From Clostridiales bacterium (lineage in GTDB: Bacteria; Bacillota; Clostridia; Monoglobales; WRBX01): a stretch of DNA of 64,000 bases. The stretch is from the NCBI GenBank assembly GCA_031261985.1, contig JAISIR010000007.1, positions 112,654 through 176,653 on the forward strand, in the 5' to 3' direction. Each line of letters opens with the position of its first letter. The stretch's first letter is position 1. Shown piece by piece: positions 9,688 through 20,329 of this stretch. The translations under genes and the position numbers were made by a program. The notes under the pieces were generated by a model, which saw nothing but the letters and a program-made list of their open reading frames with translations, was not told the DNA's origin and did no database searches.

Positions 9688-11514
9688 ATGCAAATTATGC
9701 CTGAAGATATCAAGAAAATGAATAAAAAAGAGTTGGGCGCATGCGCAGCGCGGGTTCGTGAGTTTATGCTTAAAAAAGTAGCGAAGACGGGTGGGCATTT
9801 GGCATCGAGTTTAGGCGTGGTAGAGCTTACGCTTGCGTTGCACAAGGTTTTTGATGTGCCAGAAGATAAAATTGTGTGGGACGTAGGGCATCAGACTTAT
9901 GCGCACAAGATTATCACGGGCCGAGGGGATATGTTTGACACTTTAAGGCAAAAGGGTGGGTTAAGCGGCTTCCCTAAAACGGAAGAGAGTGAGTATGATT
10001 GCTTTAACACCGGGCATAGCAGCACTTCTATTGCGGCGGCGTATGGCATGGCTAAAGCGATGGAGCTGTTAGGAGATGCGCATAAGGCGATTGCTGTTAT
10101 TGGTGATGGCGCGTTGACTGGTGGGCTGGCATTTGAAGCGTTGAATAATGCGGGGCATAGTGGCGGGAATATCTTGGTTATTTTAAATGATAATGAGATG
10201 AGTATAAACGAGAATGTCGGCGCATTTGCTAAGTATTTAAACAGGATGCGGAGTAATAGGCAATACAGGAATTTTAAAATTGGGATAGAGCGTGGGTTAA
10301 AGCGGATACCTAAAATTGGTGAGAAGCTTGCGGATATGGCGCTTAGGGTGAAGGACACCGCGAGGTCTTTAGTCTTCCCTAAAACTTTTTTTGAGCAATG
10401 GGGATTTTCGTATTTTGGAATAGTTGACGGGCATGATATTGGCGAGCTGGTTAGTGTTTTGCGGCGTGTGAAGGATTTGCACGAGCCGGTGGTATTACAT
10501 ATATCGACGGTTAAGGGCAAAGGGTATGAGTTTGCCGAGAAAAGCCCGACTAAGTTCCATGGGATATCGAGCTTTGATATTAAAAGCGGTGAGTGCGTGG
10601 ATGCTGCTAAAAATGGCGAGGAAGTTGTGCCAGGCGATGTTTTTGGGTGCGCGCTAAAAAGCTTGGCGGCGGATGATGACAAAATAATAGCAATAACCGC
10701 GGCGATGCCTAAGGGGACGGGGTTGTTGCCCTTTGCGCGCGAGTATCCTAAGAGGTTTTTTGATGTAGGGATAGCCGAGGGGTATGCCGTTACGTTTGCA
10801 TCTGGGCTGGCGATTTGCGGGTTTAAGCCTGTGGTGGCGATATATTCTTCGTTTTTGCAACGTGCATATGACCAAATTATACACGATGTTGTATTGCAGC
10901 AGCTGCCTGTTATTTTTGCTATCGATAGAGCGGGGCTAGTTGGCGATGATGGGGTTACGCATAATGGGGTTTTTGATATATCGTATATGTGTAATTTGCC
11001 AGGAATGACCATGTTTGCGCCATCGTCGGGTGAGCAATTAAGTGATATGCTAACTTGGGCGGCTCGGAATGTTAGTGCGCCGATTGCCATAAGGTATCCT
11101 AAAAGGTTGCCAGCGATAAGCACCAAGTTTAAATTTGGCAAGGCTAATGTGGTGCAAAAAGGGGATTGCGCTACAATTGTATCGGTTGGCGAGTGCTTAA
11201 GCTTGGCGTATGAGTTAGCGGAAAAGGTATCGGCTTCTGCCTCGGCTGAGGAAAAGGCAGAGATGCGTGATAAGGCGGAAATTATTGATTTAGGGACGAT
11301 TTTGCCGTTAGATATTGCAACGATAAAGAAGAGTTGGCAGAAGACTGGTAAGATTATAGTGTTAGAAGATGGCGAAGTTACATATGGCGTGGGTGGGCTT
11401 ATACGTAAGCTGTTGCCTGGGGCTGAGGTTATTAGCTATGGGGTGGAGAACCCGTTAGATGCTGAGTGGAGTATAAGGGAAGAGATAGAGAAGAAAATTA
11501 ATAATGAACAATGA
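9688..11514 (+). CDS. dxs: 1-deoxy-D-xylulose-5-phosphate synthase
   Basis: GGHLASSLGVVELTLALHKVFDVPEDKIVWDVGHQTYAHKIITGR, GDGALTGGLAFEALNNAG, DRAGLVGDDGVTHNGVFDISYM. Confidence 0.97.
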   Translation: MQIMPEDIKKMNKKELGACAARVREFMLKKVAKTGGHLASSLGVVELTLALHKVFDVPEDKIVWDVGHQTYAHKIITGRGDMFDTLRQKGGLSGFPKTEESEYDCFNTGHSSTSIAAAYGMAKAMELLGDAHKAIAVIGDGALTGGLAFEALNNAGHSGGNILVILNDNEMSINENVGAFAKYLNRMRSNRQYRNFKIGIERGLKRIPKIGEKLADMALRVKDTARSLVFPKTFFEQWGFSYFGIVDGHDIGELVSVLRRVKDLHEPVVLHISTVKGKGYEFAEKSPTKFHGISSFDIKSGECVDAAKNGEEVVPGDVFGCALKSLAADDDKIIAITAAMPKGTGLLPFAREYPKRFFDVGIAEGYAVTFASGLAICGFKPVVAIYSSFLQRAYDQIIHDVVLQQLPVIFAIDRAGLVGDDGVTHNGVFDISYMCNLPGMTMFAPSSGEQLSDMLTWAARNVSAPIAIRYPKRLPAISTKFKFGKANVVQKGDCATIVSVGECLSLAYELAEKVSASASAEEKAEMRDKAEIIDLGTILPLDIATIKKSWQKTGKIIVLEDGEVTYGVGGLIRKLLPGAEVISYGVENPLDAEWSIREEIEKKINNEQ

Positions 11515-11711
11515 ACAGTTAAGGAAATAAATTCTTACTTATGCTCGAATTTATAAGTTAAGTGATGCATTTCGCACTTGATGCGGAATCTACACGCTAT
11601 GTTGAATTGATTGCTATCATTTTTAATTTGCGTATAGATTGCGGGTCGGAGCCCGCAATGACATAAAATAGAAAGAAAATTATGAACTTCACGGGGTTAG
11701 GAGGTACACAA

Positions 11712-12536
11712 TTGCGGTTGGACCAATATTTAGTTGATAATAATTACTTCCCTACAAAGACGAAGGCGCAGGCCATAATAATGATGGGGAATGTTTATAT
11801 TAATAATCAGAAAGCGACCAAGGCAGGCGCAAAGGTGCTAGATGATGACACGATTGAAGTGCGTGGCGGCGAAGAAAAATATGTCAGCCGCGGCGGATAT
11901 AAGCTAGAGAAGGCTATCGAAGTGTTTGGGATATCGCTTGAGGGGAAGGTGGCGATGGATATTGGCGCTTCGACGGGTGGCTTTAGTGATTGCATGCTTG
12001 GGGTAGGGGCGGCGCGCGTATATTGTGTTGATGTTGGGTATGGGCAATTGGCGTGGAAGATTCGTAATGATGAACGTGTGGTTAATTTTGAACGGACTAA
12101 TATTAGGTATTTAGAGGCATCTAAAGTTGATAAGTTGGATTTTGCTAGTGTAGATGTTAGTTTTATATCGCTTGGGCTGGTGCTGCCAAAGGTGTATGAG
12201 CTGCTAGGCGAGCGGGGAGAATGTGTGTGTCTTATTAAGCCGCAGTTTGAGGCAGGGCGCGAAAAGGTAGGTAAGCGCGGGGTTGTGCGCGATAGATTGG
12301 TGCATATAGAAGTCATCGATAAAGTAATTGATATAGCATTTGGGCTTGGGTTTAGCGTTAAGGGGATAGATTTTTCGCCAATTAAAGGTCCGCAGGGGAA
12401 TATTGAGTACTTGATTTATTTGAAAAAAGGCGAGAAAAAAAGCTCGTCAAAAGATGATGAGCAAAATGTATCAGATATGGGGAATATAAGGGATATAGCA
12501 CGCAAAGCGGTAGAAAAGGCGTGGGAAATGTTGTAA
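11712..12536 (+). CDS. tlyA: TlyA family rRNA (cytidine-2'-O)-methyltransferase / S4-domain protein
   Basis: LRLDQYLVDNNYFPTKTKAQAIIMMGNVYINNQKATKAG (S4), KVAMDIGASTGGFSDCMLGVGA, LIKPQFEAGREKVGKRGVVRD. TTG start at 11712 preceded by AGGAGG; ATG 11682 is the alternative. Confidence 0.93.
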   Translation: MRLDQYLVDNNYFPTKTKAQAIIMMGNVYINNQKATKAGAKVLDDDTIEVRGGEEKYVSRGGYKLEKAIEVFGISLEGKVAMDIGASTGGFSDCMLGVGAARVYCVDVGYGQLAWKIRNDERVVNFERTNIRYLEASKVDKLDFASVDVSFISLGLVLPKVYELLGERGECVCLIKPQFEAGREKVGKRGVVRDRLVHIEVIDKVIDIAFGLGFSVKGIDFSPIKGPQGNIEYLIYLKKGEKKSSSKDDEQNVSDMGNIRDIARKAVEKAWEML

Positions 12537-12733
12537 AAGCAATGAATAATGCAGAATGGATGAAATAAATTCTCGATAAATCCCTAATTTATCAATAAAG
12601 CCTTGTCATTCAGTGATTTTAATCATAAATATTTATCGCGCAGTAGCTTGCAACCAAAATTTGTTCGCGAAAAACACGCTCCAAATTTGTGGGCAAGCCT
12701 TGCGTTTGCTTTGCCAACCCAAAAACGCTGCGC

Positions 12734-13534
12734 CTATCGGCTTGCTTTTTTGGGGCAAACCTTCATGATTTCAATCTCTACCGAGGTTAAATAGCGGAAG
12801 CGGCCAGAGGGCAGGTTGCCAAGTTTTACGCAGCCGATTTCGACGCGCTCTAGCTTTAAAACTTTATAGCCTAGGGCTTCAAACATACGTCGCACCTGGC
12901 GATTTTTACCCTCGGTTATAGTAATATCTAGGTAAGTTTGGGTAGGATATTGACGTTTTAAATCTACTATAGCGGGCTGAGTGGTATATTTTGAGCCATC
13001 TTCTAAAGTAATTTCTAACCCGTTTGTAAGTTTGTTGACTTGAGAATCTTGGATATCGCCATTTATGATAACGCTATATTTTTTAGGTAATTTATTGCTT
13101 GGGTGTGTAATTTTGTTGGCAAAATCGCCATCGTTTGTTAGCAAAATTGCGCCGCTAGTTGCAATGTCCAACCTGCCGACGGGGTAGACGCGCGTGGTGA
13201 TTTCTTGGGTAATTAAATCGATAACCGTAGGGCGGTCGTGCTCGTCGTTTGCGGTGGTAACAACGCCGACGGGCTTGTTTAATAGTAGATAAAGCTTGGT
13301 GTTATCAGGCTTTATTATTTTTGTCTCGCCGTCTAGGGTAATTTCTATAATATCAGAATTTGTAACTTTTGTACCAAGCTGTGTTATAACCTCGCCATTT
13401 ACCATAACGCTACCATCTGCGATATATTCCTCTGCCTTGCGACGGCTACAAACCCCGCAATTGGCTATATATTTTTGCAGACGGATAGGTTTTTGCTCTT
13501 GGTTAGAATTTTCTGGTGTAATATTTTCGTTCAT
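12734..13534 (-). CDS. rluB: RsuA/RluB-family pseudouridine synthase
   Basis: IRLQKYIANCGVCSRRKAEEYIADGSVMVNGEVITQLGTKV, LNKPVGVVTT, VYPVGRLDIATSGAILLTNDGD, EGKNRQVRRMFEALGY. Confidence 0.93.
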   Translation of the reverse strand: MNENITPENSNQEQKPIRLQKYIANCGVCSRRKAEEYIADGSVMVNGEVITQLGTKVTNSDIIEITLDGETKIIKPDNTKLYLLLNKPVGVVTTANDEHDRPTVIDLITQEITTRVYPVGRLDIATSGAILLTNDGDFANKITHPSNKLPKKYSVIINGDIQDSQVNKLTNGLEITLEDGSKYTTQPAIVDLKRQYPTQTYLDITITEGKNRQVRRMFEALGYKVLKLERVEIGCVKLGNLPSGRFRYLTSVEIEIMKVCPKKASR

Positions 13535-13555
13535 AAAAGTTTATTATTCCTTTTT

Positions 13556-14269
13556 TTATAATTCTAGTTTAAAATAATCTAGCAGCGTTGGTAAATCGCG
13601 GTTCATAACTAATTCTTGCGGGAAGTTAATTTCTTCTAAATATTTATCCATGCCGTTTAAATCGCCGATATCGTAGCAAAAATGCGTGTCGGTGTTAATG
13701 CAAACTTGGGCGTTATATTTTAAGCATGCGTCAATTAGGCGAATGTTATTCTCGTGATAGCGTTTGTCTTTGTAACTTAGTGCGTTAAGCTCGATTAAAA
13801 TGCCCTTGCTATTGGCTAGTGGGATGATTTTGTCTAGGTGGCTAGTGCATTGATAGCGGCATAGATGACCTAAAATGTGGATATCATCGCGCTTGCATAG
13901 GTTTGTGTAAAGCTCTAAAAACTCGTCGGTAGATGACGGTTGATAGACGCCGCCATGGCATGAGGCGATTAAAAGTTCGATGCCGGCTTGGTCGGTAGAA
14001 TCCATTTCGTCGTAGTCTAGCTTGCCGGTAGAGTTTAAGATGTTCGCTTCCATGCCGCGTATAACGGTGACATTTTCGATTACGCGGGGAAGCTGAATCA
14101 TGTTACCATAGTGCCAACGGTGGGTGCCATCTTCGATAGCGGGGCCGTGGTTCGTAAGCGCAATAGCTTGCAGGCCTTTTTTGTTGGCTTGCGTGGCGTT
14201 CTCTAACAGAGTGCTAAAGCCATGGTCGCTGGTATTGGTATGGGTGTGAAGGTCGGTTAAAATTTTCAT
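13556..14269 (-). CDS. PHP domain phosphatase (YcdX-like)
   Basis: LTDLHTHTNTSDHGFSTLLENATQANKKGLQAIALTNHGPAIEDGTHRWHYGNM; metal-binding His/Asp pattern. Confidence 0.9.
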   Translation of the reverse strand: MKILTDLHTHTNTSDHGFSTLLENATQANKKGLQAIALTNHGPAIEDGTHRWHYGNMIQLPRVIENVTVIRGMEANILNSTGKLDYDEMDSTDQAGIELLIASCHGGVYQPSSTDEFLELYTNLCKRDDIHILGHLCRYQCTSHLDKIIPLANSKGILIELNALSYKDKRYHENNIRLIDACLKYNAQVCINTDTHFCYDIGDLNGMDKYLEEINFPQELVMNRDLPTLLDYFKLEL

Positions 14270-14352
14270 TGTAGGGTAAGCATCCTTTGTGTATAAAATT
14301 GGTAAAAATAGGTAATAATCTGTTTAAATTAAAGATAGGAGATGTAAAAATT

Positions 14353-15042
14353 ATGGAAAACACTAACAAAGATTTACATGGCGAACCTAGGAATATCTTA
14401 ACAAGGCGGTTTTACTTAATTATAGTTGTATGCGTGGTAGTCACCTTTTTTATGGGGTATGTAGTGAACATGCGTAACTTGCAACAAAGTCAGATGACGG
14501 CGACAAGTGTATCGGTTACCCCGGCGGCATCTAGTATTAACACGTATGGTATAGATGACAGTGTTGTAGTAAGTAGTCAGGCGGATATTGTATCGGCAAC
14601 GGAGGCGATTAATGCTGAAGGCGCGGAGGAAGCTGGATTTGTTGCGCCGATAGTGGGTGATGTTATAACGCCTTATAGCGCGGGTGATTTAGTGTATGAT
14701 GCGACCATGGATGATTGGCGTGTGCATAGTGGAGTTGATATAAAATCTGAGCTAGGTGCCGAGGTAAAGTCGGTAGCTAAGGGGACGATTGAGAAAATCA
14801 CCACGGATGAGCTATATGGGACGGTTATAATAATTGGTTATGACAATGGGTTTGTTGGTAAGTATTATAATGTAGATAATTTTGCCGGGCTACGCGAGGG
14901 TGATGTTGTAGGTAAGGGCGATATAATTGGTAAGGTAAGCGAGGTGGCGACGTTTGAGAGCGGTTTAGCGCCACACTTGCACTTTGAGCTGTGGAAAGAT
15001 GGGGCAGCGACGAACCCGGGGAACTATGTAGGGGCGAATTAG
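14353..15042 (+). CDS. M23 family metallopeptidase (SpoIIQ-like architecture)
   Basis: N-terminal TM; WRVHSGVDIKSELGAEVKSVAKGTIEKI...YGTVIIIGYDNGFVGKYYNVDN...ATFESGLAPHLHFELWKDG. Confidence 0.85.
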   Translation: MENTNKDLHGEPRNILTRRFYLIIVVCVVVTFFMGYVVNMRNLQQSQMTATSVSVTPAASSINTYGIDDSVVVSSQADIVSATEAINAEGAEEAGFVAPIVGDVITPYSAGDLVYDATMDDWRVHSGVDIKSELGAEVKSVAKGTIEKITTDELYGTVIIIGYDNGFVGKYYNVDNFAGLREGDVVGKGDIIGKVSEVATFESGLAPHLHFELWKDGAATNPGNYVGAN

Positions 15043-15079
15043 TAACGTAGAACGCAGGTTGCAGAACGCAGAACCATCT

Positions 15080-16330
15080 TCACTTAATTTTCTTCCAATA
15101 ATCATTTAACTCCTGCTCGAACTTATTTTCGGCGGGGGTGTAATACTCGGCATCTATTAGTTCGTCCGGCAGATATTGTTGAGGGGTGTAGTGATTGGGG
15201 AAATCGTGAGGATATTTATAACCTGACATTTTTTTTAGCTTGCCGCCTTCGTAGTGGATATCGCGCAGATGCTCGGGAATATTGCCTAAGTGTCCGCTTG
15301 CGATATCTGCCATAGCGGCGTGGATTGCGTTAACGCCAGAGTTAGACTTTGGCGCCATACATAGTAGAATTACAGCCTCTGCCAAGGGGATTTGTGCTTC
15401 GGGAAGACCAAGTTGGAAGGCACTATCGACGGCGGCTTTGGTAATGGGCAGGGCGTTGGGGTAGGCAAGACCTATATCTTCGGCGGCGATGACTAGCATG
15501 CGACGGGTAGGGCTTTGGATATCGCCAGCAGTTAAGAGGCGTGCTAAGTAATGCAGGGCGGCGTTTGGGTCGCTTCCGCGGATGGATTTTTGGAAGGCAC
15601 TTAGGATATCGTAGTGGTTATCGCCTAGTTTATCGTAAGTCATGGCTTGTTTTTGCGTGCATTGCTCGGCAATTTCTAGGGTAACATCGCCACCTAAAGG
15701 CAGCACGCTATGGGCAAGCTCTAGTGAGTTAAGGGCGCGACGAACATCGCCACCCGACATTTGCGCCATGTGAGTAATTGCATCGGGCAGGGCGTTAAAG
15801 GTAGGCGAATTTTGCTTTATATACTCTACACCACGTGCTAGGGCGGACTCGATATCGGAAGTTTGCAAAGGTTTAAAATCGAACACATTGCTTCGGCTTA
15901 AAATTGCGTTATATACATAAAAGTAAGGGTTTTCGGTAGTCGAGGCAATTAAGACGACGTCGCCATTTTCGATACATTCTAAAAGTGCTTGTTGTTGTTT
16001 TTTATTGAAGTTTTGAATCTCGTCTAGGTATAGCAAAATCCCGTTTTCGTTACCTAGCATGCCGACACTTTGGGTAACCTCGCGGACGTCGGATAGATTG
16101 GCGGTGGTAGCGTTTAGCTTATAAAAGGTGCGATTGCTACATTTTGCCGCGATGTTTGCGATGGTTGTTTTACCGGTGCCGCTTGGACCATAAAAAATCA
16201 TGTTAGAGATATTGCCACTTTCGATAATCTGGCGGAGCACTTTATTTTGCCCTAAAATGTGTTGCTGCCCTACAACTTCTGAGAGGTTTGTAGGGCGCAA
16301 CGTTTCGGCTAATGGTTTAATTTTAGGCAT
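15080..16330 (-). CDS. rarA: Replication-associated recombination protein A (AAA ATPase)
   Basis: [71 protein letters not shown]. Confidence 0.95.
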   Translation of the reverse strand: MPKIKPLAETLRPTNLSEVVGQQHILGQNKVLRQIIESGNISNMIFYGPSGTGKTTIANIAAKCSNRTFYKLNATTANLSDVREVTQSVGMLGNENGILLYLDEIQNFNKKQQQALLECIENGDVVLIASTTENPYFYVYNAILSRSNVFDFKPLQTSDIESALARGVEYIKQNSPTFNALPDAITHMAQMSGGDVRRALNSLELAHSVLPLGGDVTLEIAEQCTQKQAMTYDKLGDNHYDILSAFQKSIRGSDPNAALHYLARLLTAGDIQSPTRRMLVIAAEDIGLAYPNALPITKAAVDSAFQLGLPEAQIPLAEAVILLCMAPKSNSGVNAIHAAMADIASGHLGNIPEHLRDIHYEGGKLKKMSGYKYPHDFPNHYTPQQYLPDELIDAEYYTPAENKFEQELNDYWKKIK

Positions 16331-17564
16331 ATAAAGGATATTTTTGGCAAAGAGTTGCAACGCGTTTTACAATTTCGTCTTGATTACCCTCGAAATCTTT
16401 AATTGTCATCACTATAAGCTTAGCGATTTCGCGCATGTCGTCCTCTTTCATTCCACGAGTAGTAACGGCTGGGGTACCAATGCGAACGCCAGATGTAATG
16501 GTGAATTTTTCGGGGTCGTTTGGTATAGAGTTTTTATTCAATGTAATGCCAACTTTATCTAGGTTAGTTTCTAATTCTTTACCTGTTACGCCGCTAGAGC
16601 GTAGGTCAACAAGCATCATGTGGTTATCGGTGCCACCGCTTACAAGGTCGACTCCGTTAGCTAAAAGCTCGTCGGCTAGGGCTTTAGCATTTTTTACAAT
16701 TTGTTCTTGATATGCTTTAAACTCGGGCTTAAGTGCCTCGCCAAAGCAAACGGCTTTAGCTGCTATGATGTGCATAAGCGGGCCGCCTTGAATACCAGGG
16801 AACACAGCTTTATCTATAATTGGGGCAAATTCTTCTTTACACATTATCATACCACCGCGAGGGCCACGAAGAGTTTTATGGGTAGTAGTGGTAACAAAAT
16901 CGGCATAAGGGAAGGGGTTTTGGTGCAGACCTGCGGCAACAAGCCCAGCAATGTGTGCGATATCTGCCATTAAGTACGCGCCAACTTCTTTAGCGATTGC
17001 TCCAAATTTTGCGAAATCTATTTTACGAGGGTATGCGCTTGCACCAGCGATGATTAGCTTTGGCTTGCATTCTAGGGCAATCTCGCGTAATTTGTCATAG
17101 TCGATGGTGTTATCGTCATCGGTTACGCCATAAGGTACAATGTTGAAGTATTTACCCGAGATATTAACAGGGCTGCCATGAGATAGATGCCCGCCGTGAG
17201 CTAGGTTCATGCCTAGGACGGTATCGCCAGGGTTTAAAAGCGCAAAAAAGACTGCTAGGTTGGCTTGTGCGCCAGAGTGAGGCTGAACATTTGCATGGTC
17301 GGCACCGAAAATTTTACAAGCACGGTCGCGCGCTAGGTTCTCGGCAATATCGACACACTCGCAACCGCCATAGTAGCGTTTGCCTGGATAGCCTTCGGCA
17401 TATTTATTAGTAAGTGGGCTGCCCATAGCTTCCATAACTGCAGGGCTAACAAAGTTCTCGGATGCAATTAGCTCGATTTTGTTACGTTGACGATTAGCCT
17501 CTAGCTCGATAGCTTCGGCAACTTGCGGGTCCTGCTTTTTAATTTCTGAAGTAGAAAACATCAA
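16323..17564 (-). CDS. glyA: Serine hydroxymethyltransferase
   Basis: [58 protein letters not shown]. Confidence 0.98.
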   Translation of the reverse strand: MMFSTSEIKKQDPQVAEAIELEANRQRNKIELIASENFVSPAVMEAMGSPLTNKYAEGYPGKRYYGGCECVDIAENLARDRACKIFGADHANVQPHSGAQANLAVFFALLNPGDTVLGMNLAHGGHLSHGSPVNISGKYFNIVPYGVTDDDNTIDYDKLREIALECKPKLIIAGASAYPRKIDFAKFGAIAKEVGAYLMADIAHIAGLVAAGLHQNPFPYADFVTTTTHKTLRGPRGGMIMCKEEFAPIIDKAVFPGIQGGPLMHIIAAKAVCFGEALKPEFKAYQEQIVKNAKALADELLANGVDLVSGGTDNHMMLVDLRSSGVTGKELETNLDKVGITLNKNSIPNDPEKFTITSGVRIGTPAVTTRGMKEDDMREIAKLIVMTIKDFEGNQDEIVKRVATLCQKYPLYA

Positions 17565-17649
17565 AATTTACCCCCATAAAAAAATTTTTTAAAATAGCAT
17601 GCTAATTTTCGATTAATTTCATCTTAATTATATATTAAAGAACAAAAAG

Positions 17650-17796
17650 TGTCAATAGTAAATTGTAAAAAAATTGTGAAAAATGTGTAAGCAAAGTGTA
17701 AAGCTATTGTAACGAAAGTGTAAAAATCACCTAGTTTGTAATATAATTTAAACATTGTGTTGATGAATTGTAGAATAAATGTAATAGAATTGTAAT
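17650..17796 (+). promoter_or_regulatory. Two arrays of WalR/YycF-type half-sites (TGTWAH-like, 11-bp period)
   Basis: TGTAA/TGTGA at 17664, 17675, 17686, 17697, 17708, 17719 and TGTTGA/TGTAGA/TGTAAT/TGTAAT at 17758, 17769, 17780, 17791; spacing exactly 11 within each array. Confidence 0.7.
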
Positions 17797-17806
17797 GGCT
17801 TTGCAG

Positions 17807-17835
17807 TTGAAATTACACAAAAAATATGCTATAAT
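17807..17835 (+). promoter_or_regulatory. Promoter of the 501-aa protein gene
   Basis: TTGAAA (17807-17812), 17-bp spacer, TATAAT (17830-17835). Confidence 0.65.
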
Positions 17836-17954
17836 GTATCTAGTAATTATTGTAATAGTGTTCTATATTTAATGATGGTTAATAGGCAATATGATTAAAT
17901 GGGACATTTTTTTACTTATGAAGATATCTCTAATATTTGGAGGTGGCAATTTAG

Positions 17955-19460
17955 ATGTCTATAATAGACGATTTAAAGGATTGCAGTGATTTAGACATTC
18001 AGGCGTTGGTAGAAGCGTTTAAAAGTAATGCGTTAGATTATACTTTTGACGACTTAAAAGAGATTCAGACGGAGCTTATAAACAGGCGAATGAGCACAGC
18101 CTATATGGGCGATGTTTCTATGCTTATGCGTAATATGATAGAGAGCGGGACGGTTACTAAAAAGCCTAAAGCTACTAATAATGTAGCCATTGAAGCAAAC
18201 GGTTTTGCACGAGCGGCGAATAATGTGTTTGCTAGTGATGCAGCAAAACTTGAGGCGGAGGGGCAGGCTAAGTTTAGGTTGAAATCTAAGTTCGCTAATT
18301 TGCTATCGGATGATGGAGGCTCAAACGATGATGAAGCGCTTTTAGGCGGGGGCGTTAAGCCTAAGCCGATTAATCCTATACCGATTGGCGAGGGGCAGAA
18401 CACGGTTGCGCCTACACCCATTTCTGGAGGAGTAGCGGCTAAGAACGATGCGAAGAATGACGCAGAGGCTAACGAGAAGCTACCGTTAGCTGATGATTTA
18501 GAAAGATTAGAAGAAGTTGAGAAAGCCTTAGAAGACATTGGAATCCGCACGAAAAATGCAATGCTTGGTAAAGATGATAAAAATAATGATAAATATTCGC
18601 CCTTTGTTGATGGCACGTTTGGCGCGATTGGTGCAACAGAAAACGATTTGTTTGGCGAGATAAATTTAGGCATCGGCGATATTGGTAATACAAAAGATGA
18701 TAAAAAAGAAACAGGAGTTGTTGGATTTGAGAATTCTATTAAAAACATTAACTTGGCAGATATCGAAAAAGACGATGCAATTAGGCTTGGCAATAAAAAC
18801 ATTGGTGGAACCAATGATAGGAGCGAACGACCAAGCGTAAACTCGGCGTTGAAAGATGATGTTTCGCCTGCTTTGGCGCAGCCGGATATTGATTTAACTC
18901 AGAGGATACCAACTATTTCGGATATCCCTGATATCCCTATTGGCGCGAGCATGCCTTTTGCTAACCCTATAGGTGGCGAAAAAACTACTAAAAGTAGTGT
19001 TGGCAGCGGTTCGGCGTTTGAAAATTATGCACAAGGCGGGAAAAAGATGGATAATATAAATGAGAAATTGCGGATAGCGACGGAAATTGATAAAAACGTT
19101 AGCCCGAGTGGCGCGTTTGCAGCAAGACCCATTGCTCCACCGCCTGCGCCATTGCGTCGTGAGGCTTTAAATGGGGCGAACAGGGCGGAAAGCTATAATG
19201 TAGAGGATAAATATCCCACTTTTGCATTTTTAGCTAGCTTTTTTAAGGTGTTATCGTGGGTATTAGTTATATTAACTTTAGCTGGATATGCCTATGTTTC
19301 GGTATTTTTACTTCCACCTACTTTGTATAATTTGTTTGTTGCTGGCGGGGTGGCACTTTTGGTGTCGTTTGCGTTTATTGTCTTTTGCTTGGCGATGAGC
19401 GAAAAGTATAAGTGGTTGATGAGTGTCGATTCTAATTTGAATGAGATTATTAGGAAGTAA
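17955..19460 (+). CDS. Hypothetical membrane protein with long disordered middle and two C-terminal TM helices
   Basis: GGAGGTGG ribosome-binding site; C-terminal FLASFFKVLSWVLVILTLAGYAYVSVFLLPPTLYNLFVAGGVALLVSFAFIVFCLAM. Confidence 0.8.
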   Translation: MSIIDDLKDCSDLDIQALVEAFKSNALDYTFDDLKEIQTELINRRMSTAYMGDVSMLMRNMIESGTVTKKPKATNNVAIEANGFARAANNVFASDAAKLEAEGQAKFRLKSKFANLLSDDGGSNDDEALLGGGVKPKPINPIPIGEGQNTVAPTPISGGVAAKNDAKNDAEANEKLPLADDLERLEEVEKALEDIGIRTKNAMLGKDDKNNDKYSPFVDGTFGAIGATENDLFGEINLGIGDIGNTKDDKKETGVVGFENSIKNINLADIEKDDAIRLGNKNIGGTNDRSERPSVNSALKDDVSPALAQPDIDLTQRIPTISDIPDIPIGASMPFANPIGGEKTTKSSVGSGSAFENYAQGGKKMDNINEKLRIATEIDKNVSPSGAFAARPIAPPPAPLRREALNGANRAESYNVEDKYPTFAFLASFFKVLSWVLVILTLAGYAYVSVFLLPPTLYNLFVAGGVALLVSFAFIVFCLAMSEKYKWLMSVDSNLNEIIRK

Positions 19461-19652
19461 AAGAATTATAAGCAAATAAAATTTAAATGCAACTAAATTT
19501 TCGGCAGCTTGTCGCCGAAAATATCCAAATAACTTTAGAAGCGTAGACGCGATTCATTCGCGTCGCAGCGTATTTTAACTAAAATAGTAACCAAAAAATG
19601 GCTCGTTTCATATTCTATCTTATAATGAATAGATTATGAAAGGAGCTTTTTT

Positions 19653-19799
19653 ATGGCTAATTTAAATGATGTGCTTAAAAACCTAGATGCAAATAAATTG
19701 CAGGCGATTATTAACACTCCGCAGGGGCAGCAAGTGCTAAAACAGATTCAACAAAGTGGAGATTTGCAGAGCGTAATAAGTAAGTATTTGCAGCAATAA
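19653..19799 (+). CDS. Small hypothetical protein (48 aa)
   Basis: AAAGGAG ribosome-binding site then ATG; MANLNDVLKNLDANKLQAIINTPQGQQVLKQIQQSGDLQSVISKYLQQ. Below the ORF-track cutoff. Confidence 0.65.
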   Translation: MANLNDVLKNLDANKLQAIINTPQGQQVLKQIQQSGDLQSVISKYLQQ

Positions 19800-19831
19800 G
19801 CGGTGTTTTATGTAGTGCGCAGGTTAAAAAA

Positions 19832-20329
19832 GTGAATATTAATGAGGTGATGAGCGTGGATTTATCTAATTTAGATTTATCGGGGATAGATTTATCTGGG
19901 ATAGATTTTGGTGAGTTACTAAAGAGCGACATGGTGCAAGAGGTGCTATCGGGCGCCAAAGGGGACGGCGCGGATTTTGGCAGCGGTGGGAAGGACGAGC
20001 ATAGGCGGTCGCATCATTCGGGGTGCGAATGCGAAAAATGCGCGGCAAAATGCAAGCAAAAGTGCGATGAAAAATGTGATAAAAAATGTGCGCCAGGAGA
20101 TGATATCGGTGCATTGCTGAATAGTTTAGGCGGTGGCTGTGACGGTGGACTGGGGCTTGATTTTATAATATCATTGCTGCCTAAGACCCCTGAATGCGTA
20201 TTATTAGAAAGTTTAAAACCCTTTGTATCGCCAGAAAAATGTAAGAAAATTGTTGAAGCGGTAAAAATTTTAGTCATCGTGGGAATAGTGCAGAAATTGG
20301 GATTGCTAAAAGGAGGGTGCGTGCGATGA
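19832..20329 (+). CDS. Hypothetical Cys-rich protein
   Basis: HHSGCECEKCAAKCKQKCDEKCDKKCAPGDD; overlaps the next ORF, consistent with translational coupling. Confidence 0.65.
   Translation: MNINEVMSVDLSNLDLSGIDLSGIDFGELLKSDMVQEVLSGAKGDGADFGSGGKDEHRRSHHSGCECEKCAAKCKQKCDEKCDKKCAPGDDIGALLNSLGGGCDGGLGLDFIISLLPKTPECVLLESLKPFVSPEKCKKIVEAVKILVIVGIVQKLGLLKGGCVR

Noticed and set aside
9897-11141. 414-aa minus-strand ORF antisense to dxs
   Set aside because: Fully overlaps the well-supported dxs; Ser/Pro/Leu-rich antisense composition typical of shadow ORFs.
11640-11665. GATTGCGGGTCGGAGCCCGCAATGAC hairpin as a terminator of dxs
   Set aside because: No U-run; looks like the common intergenic repeat remnant found in many genomes, so not claimed as a terminator.
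12603-12794. 63-aa plus-strand ORF between tlyA and rluB
   Set aside because: Runs into the rluB 3' end on the opposite strand through intergenic repeat-like DNA; no ribosome-binding site.
17640-17800. TGTAA repeats as a CRISPR or simple satellite
   Set aside because: 11-bp unit with only a 5-6 bp core conserved and no spacers of CRISPR length; fits regulator half-sites better.
18101-18814. 237-aa minus-strand ORF
   Set aside because: Antisense to the 501-aa gene; Ser/Pro-rich shadow ORF without start signals.
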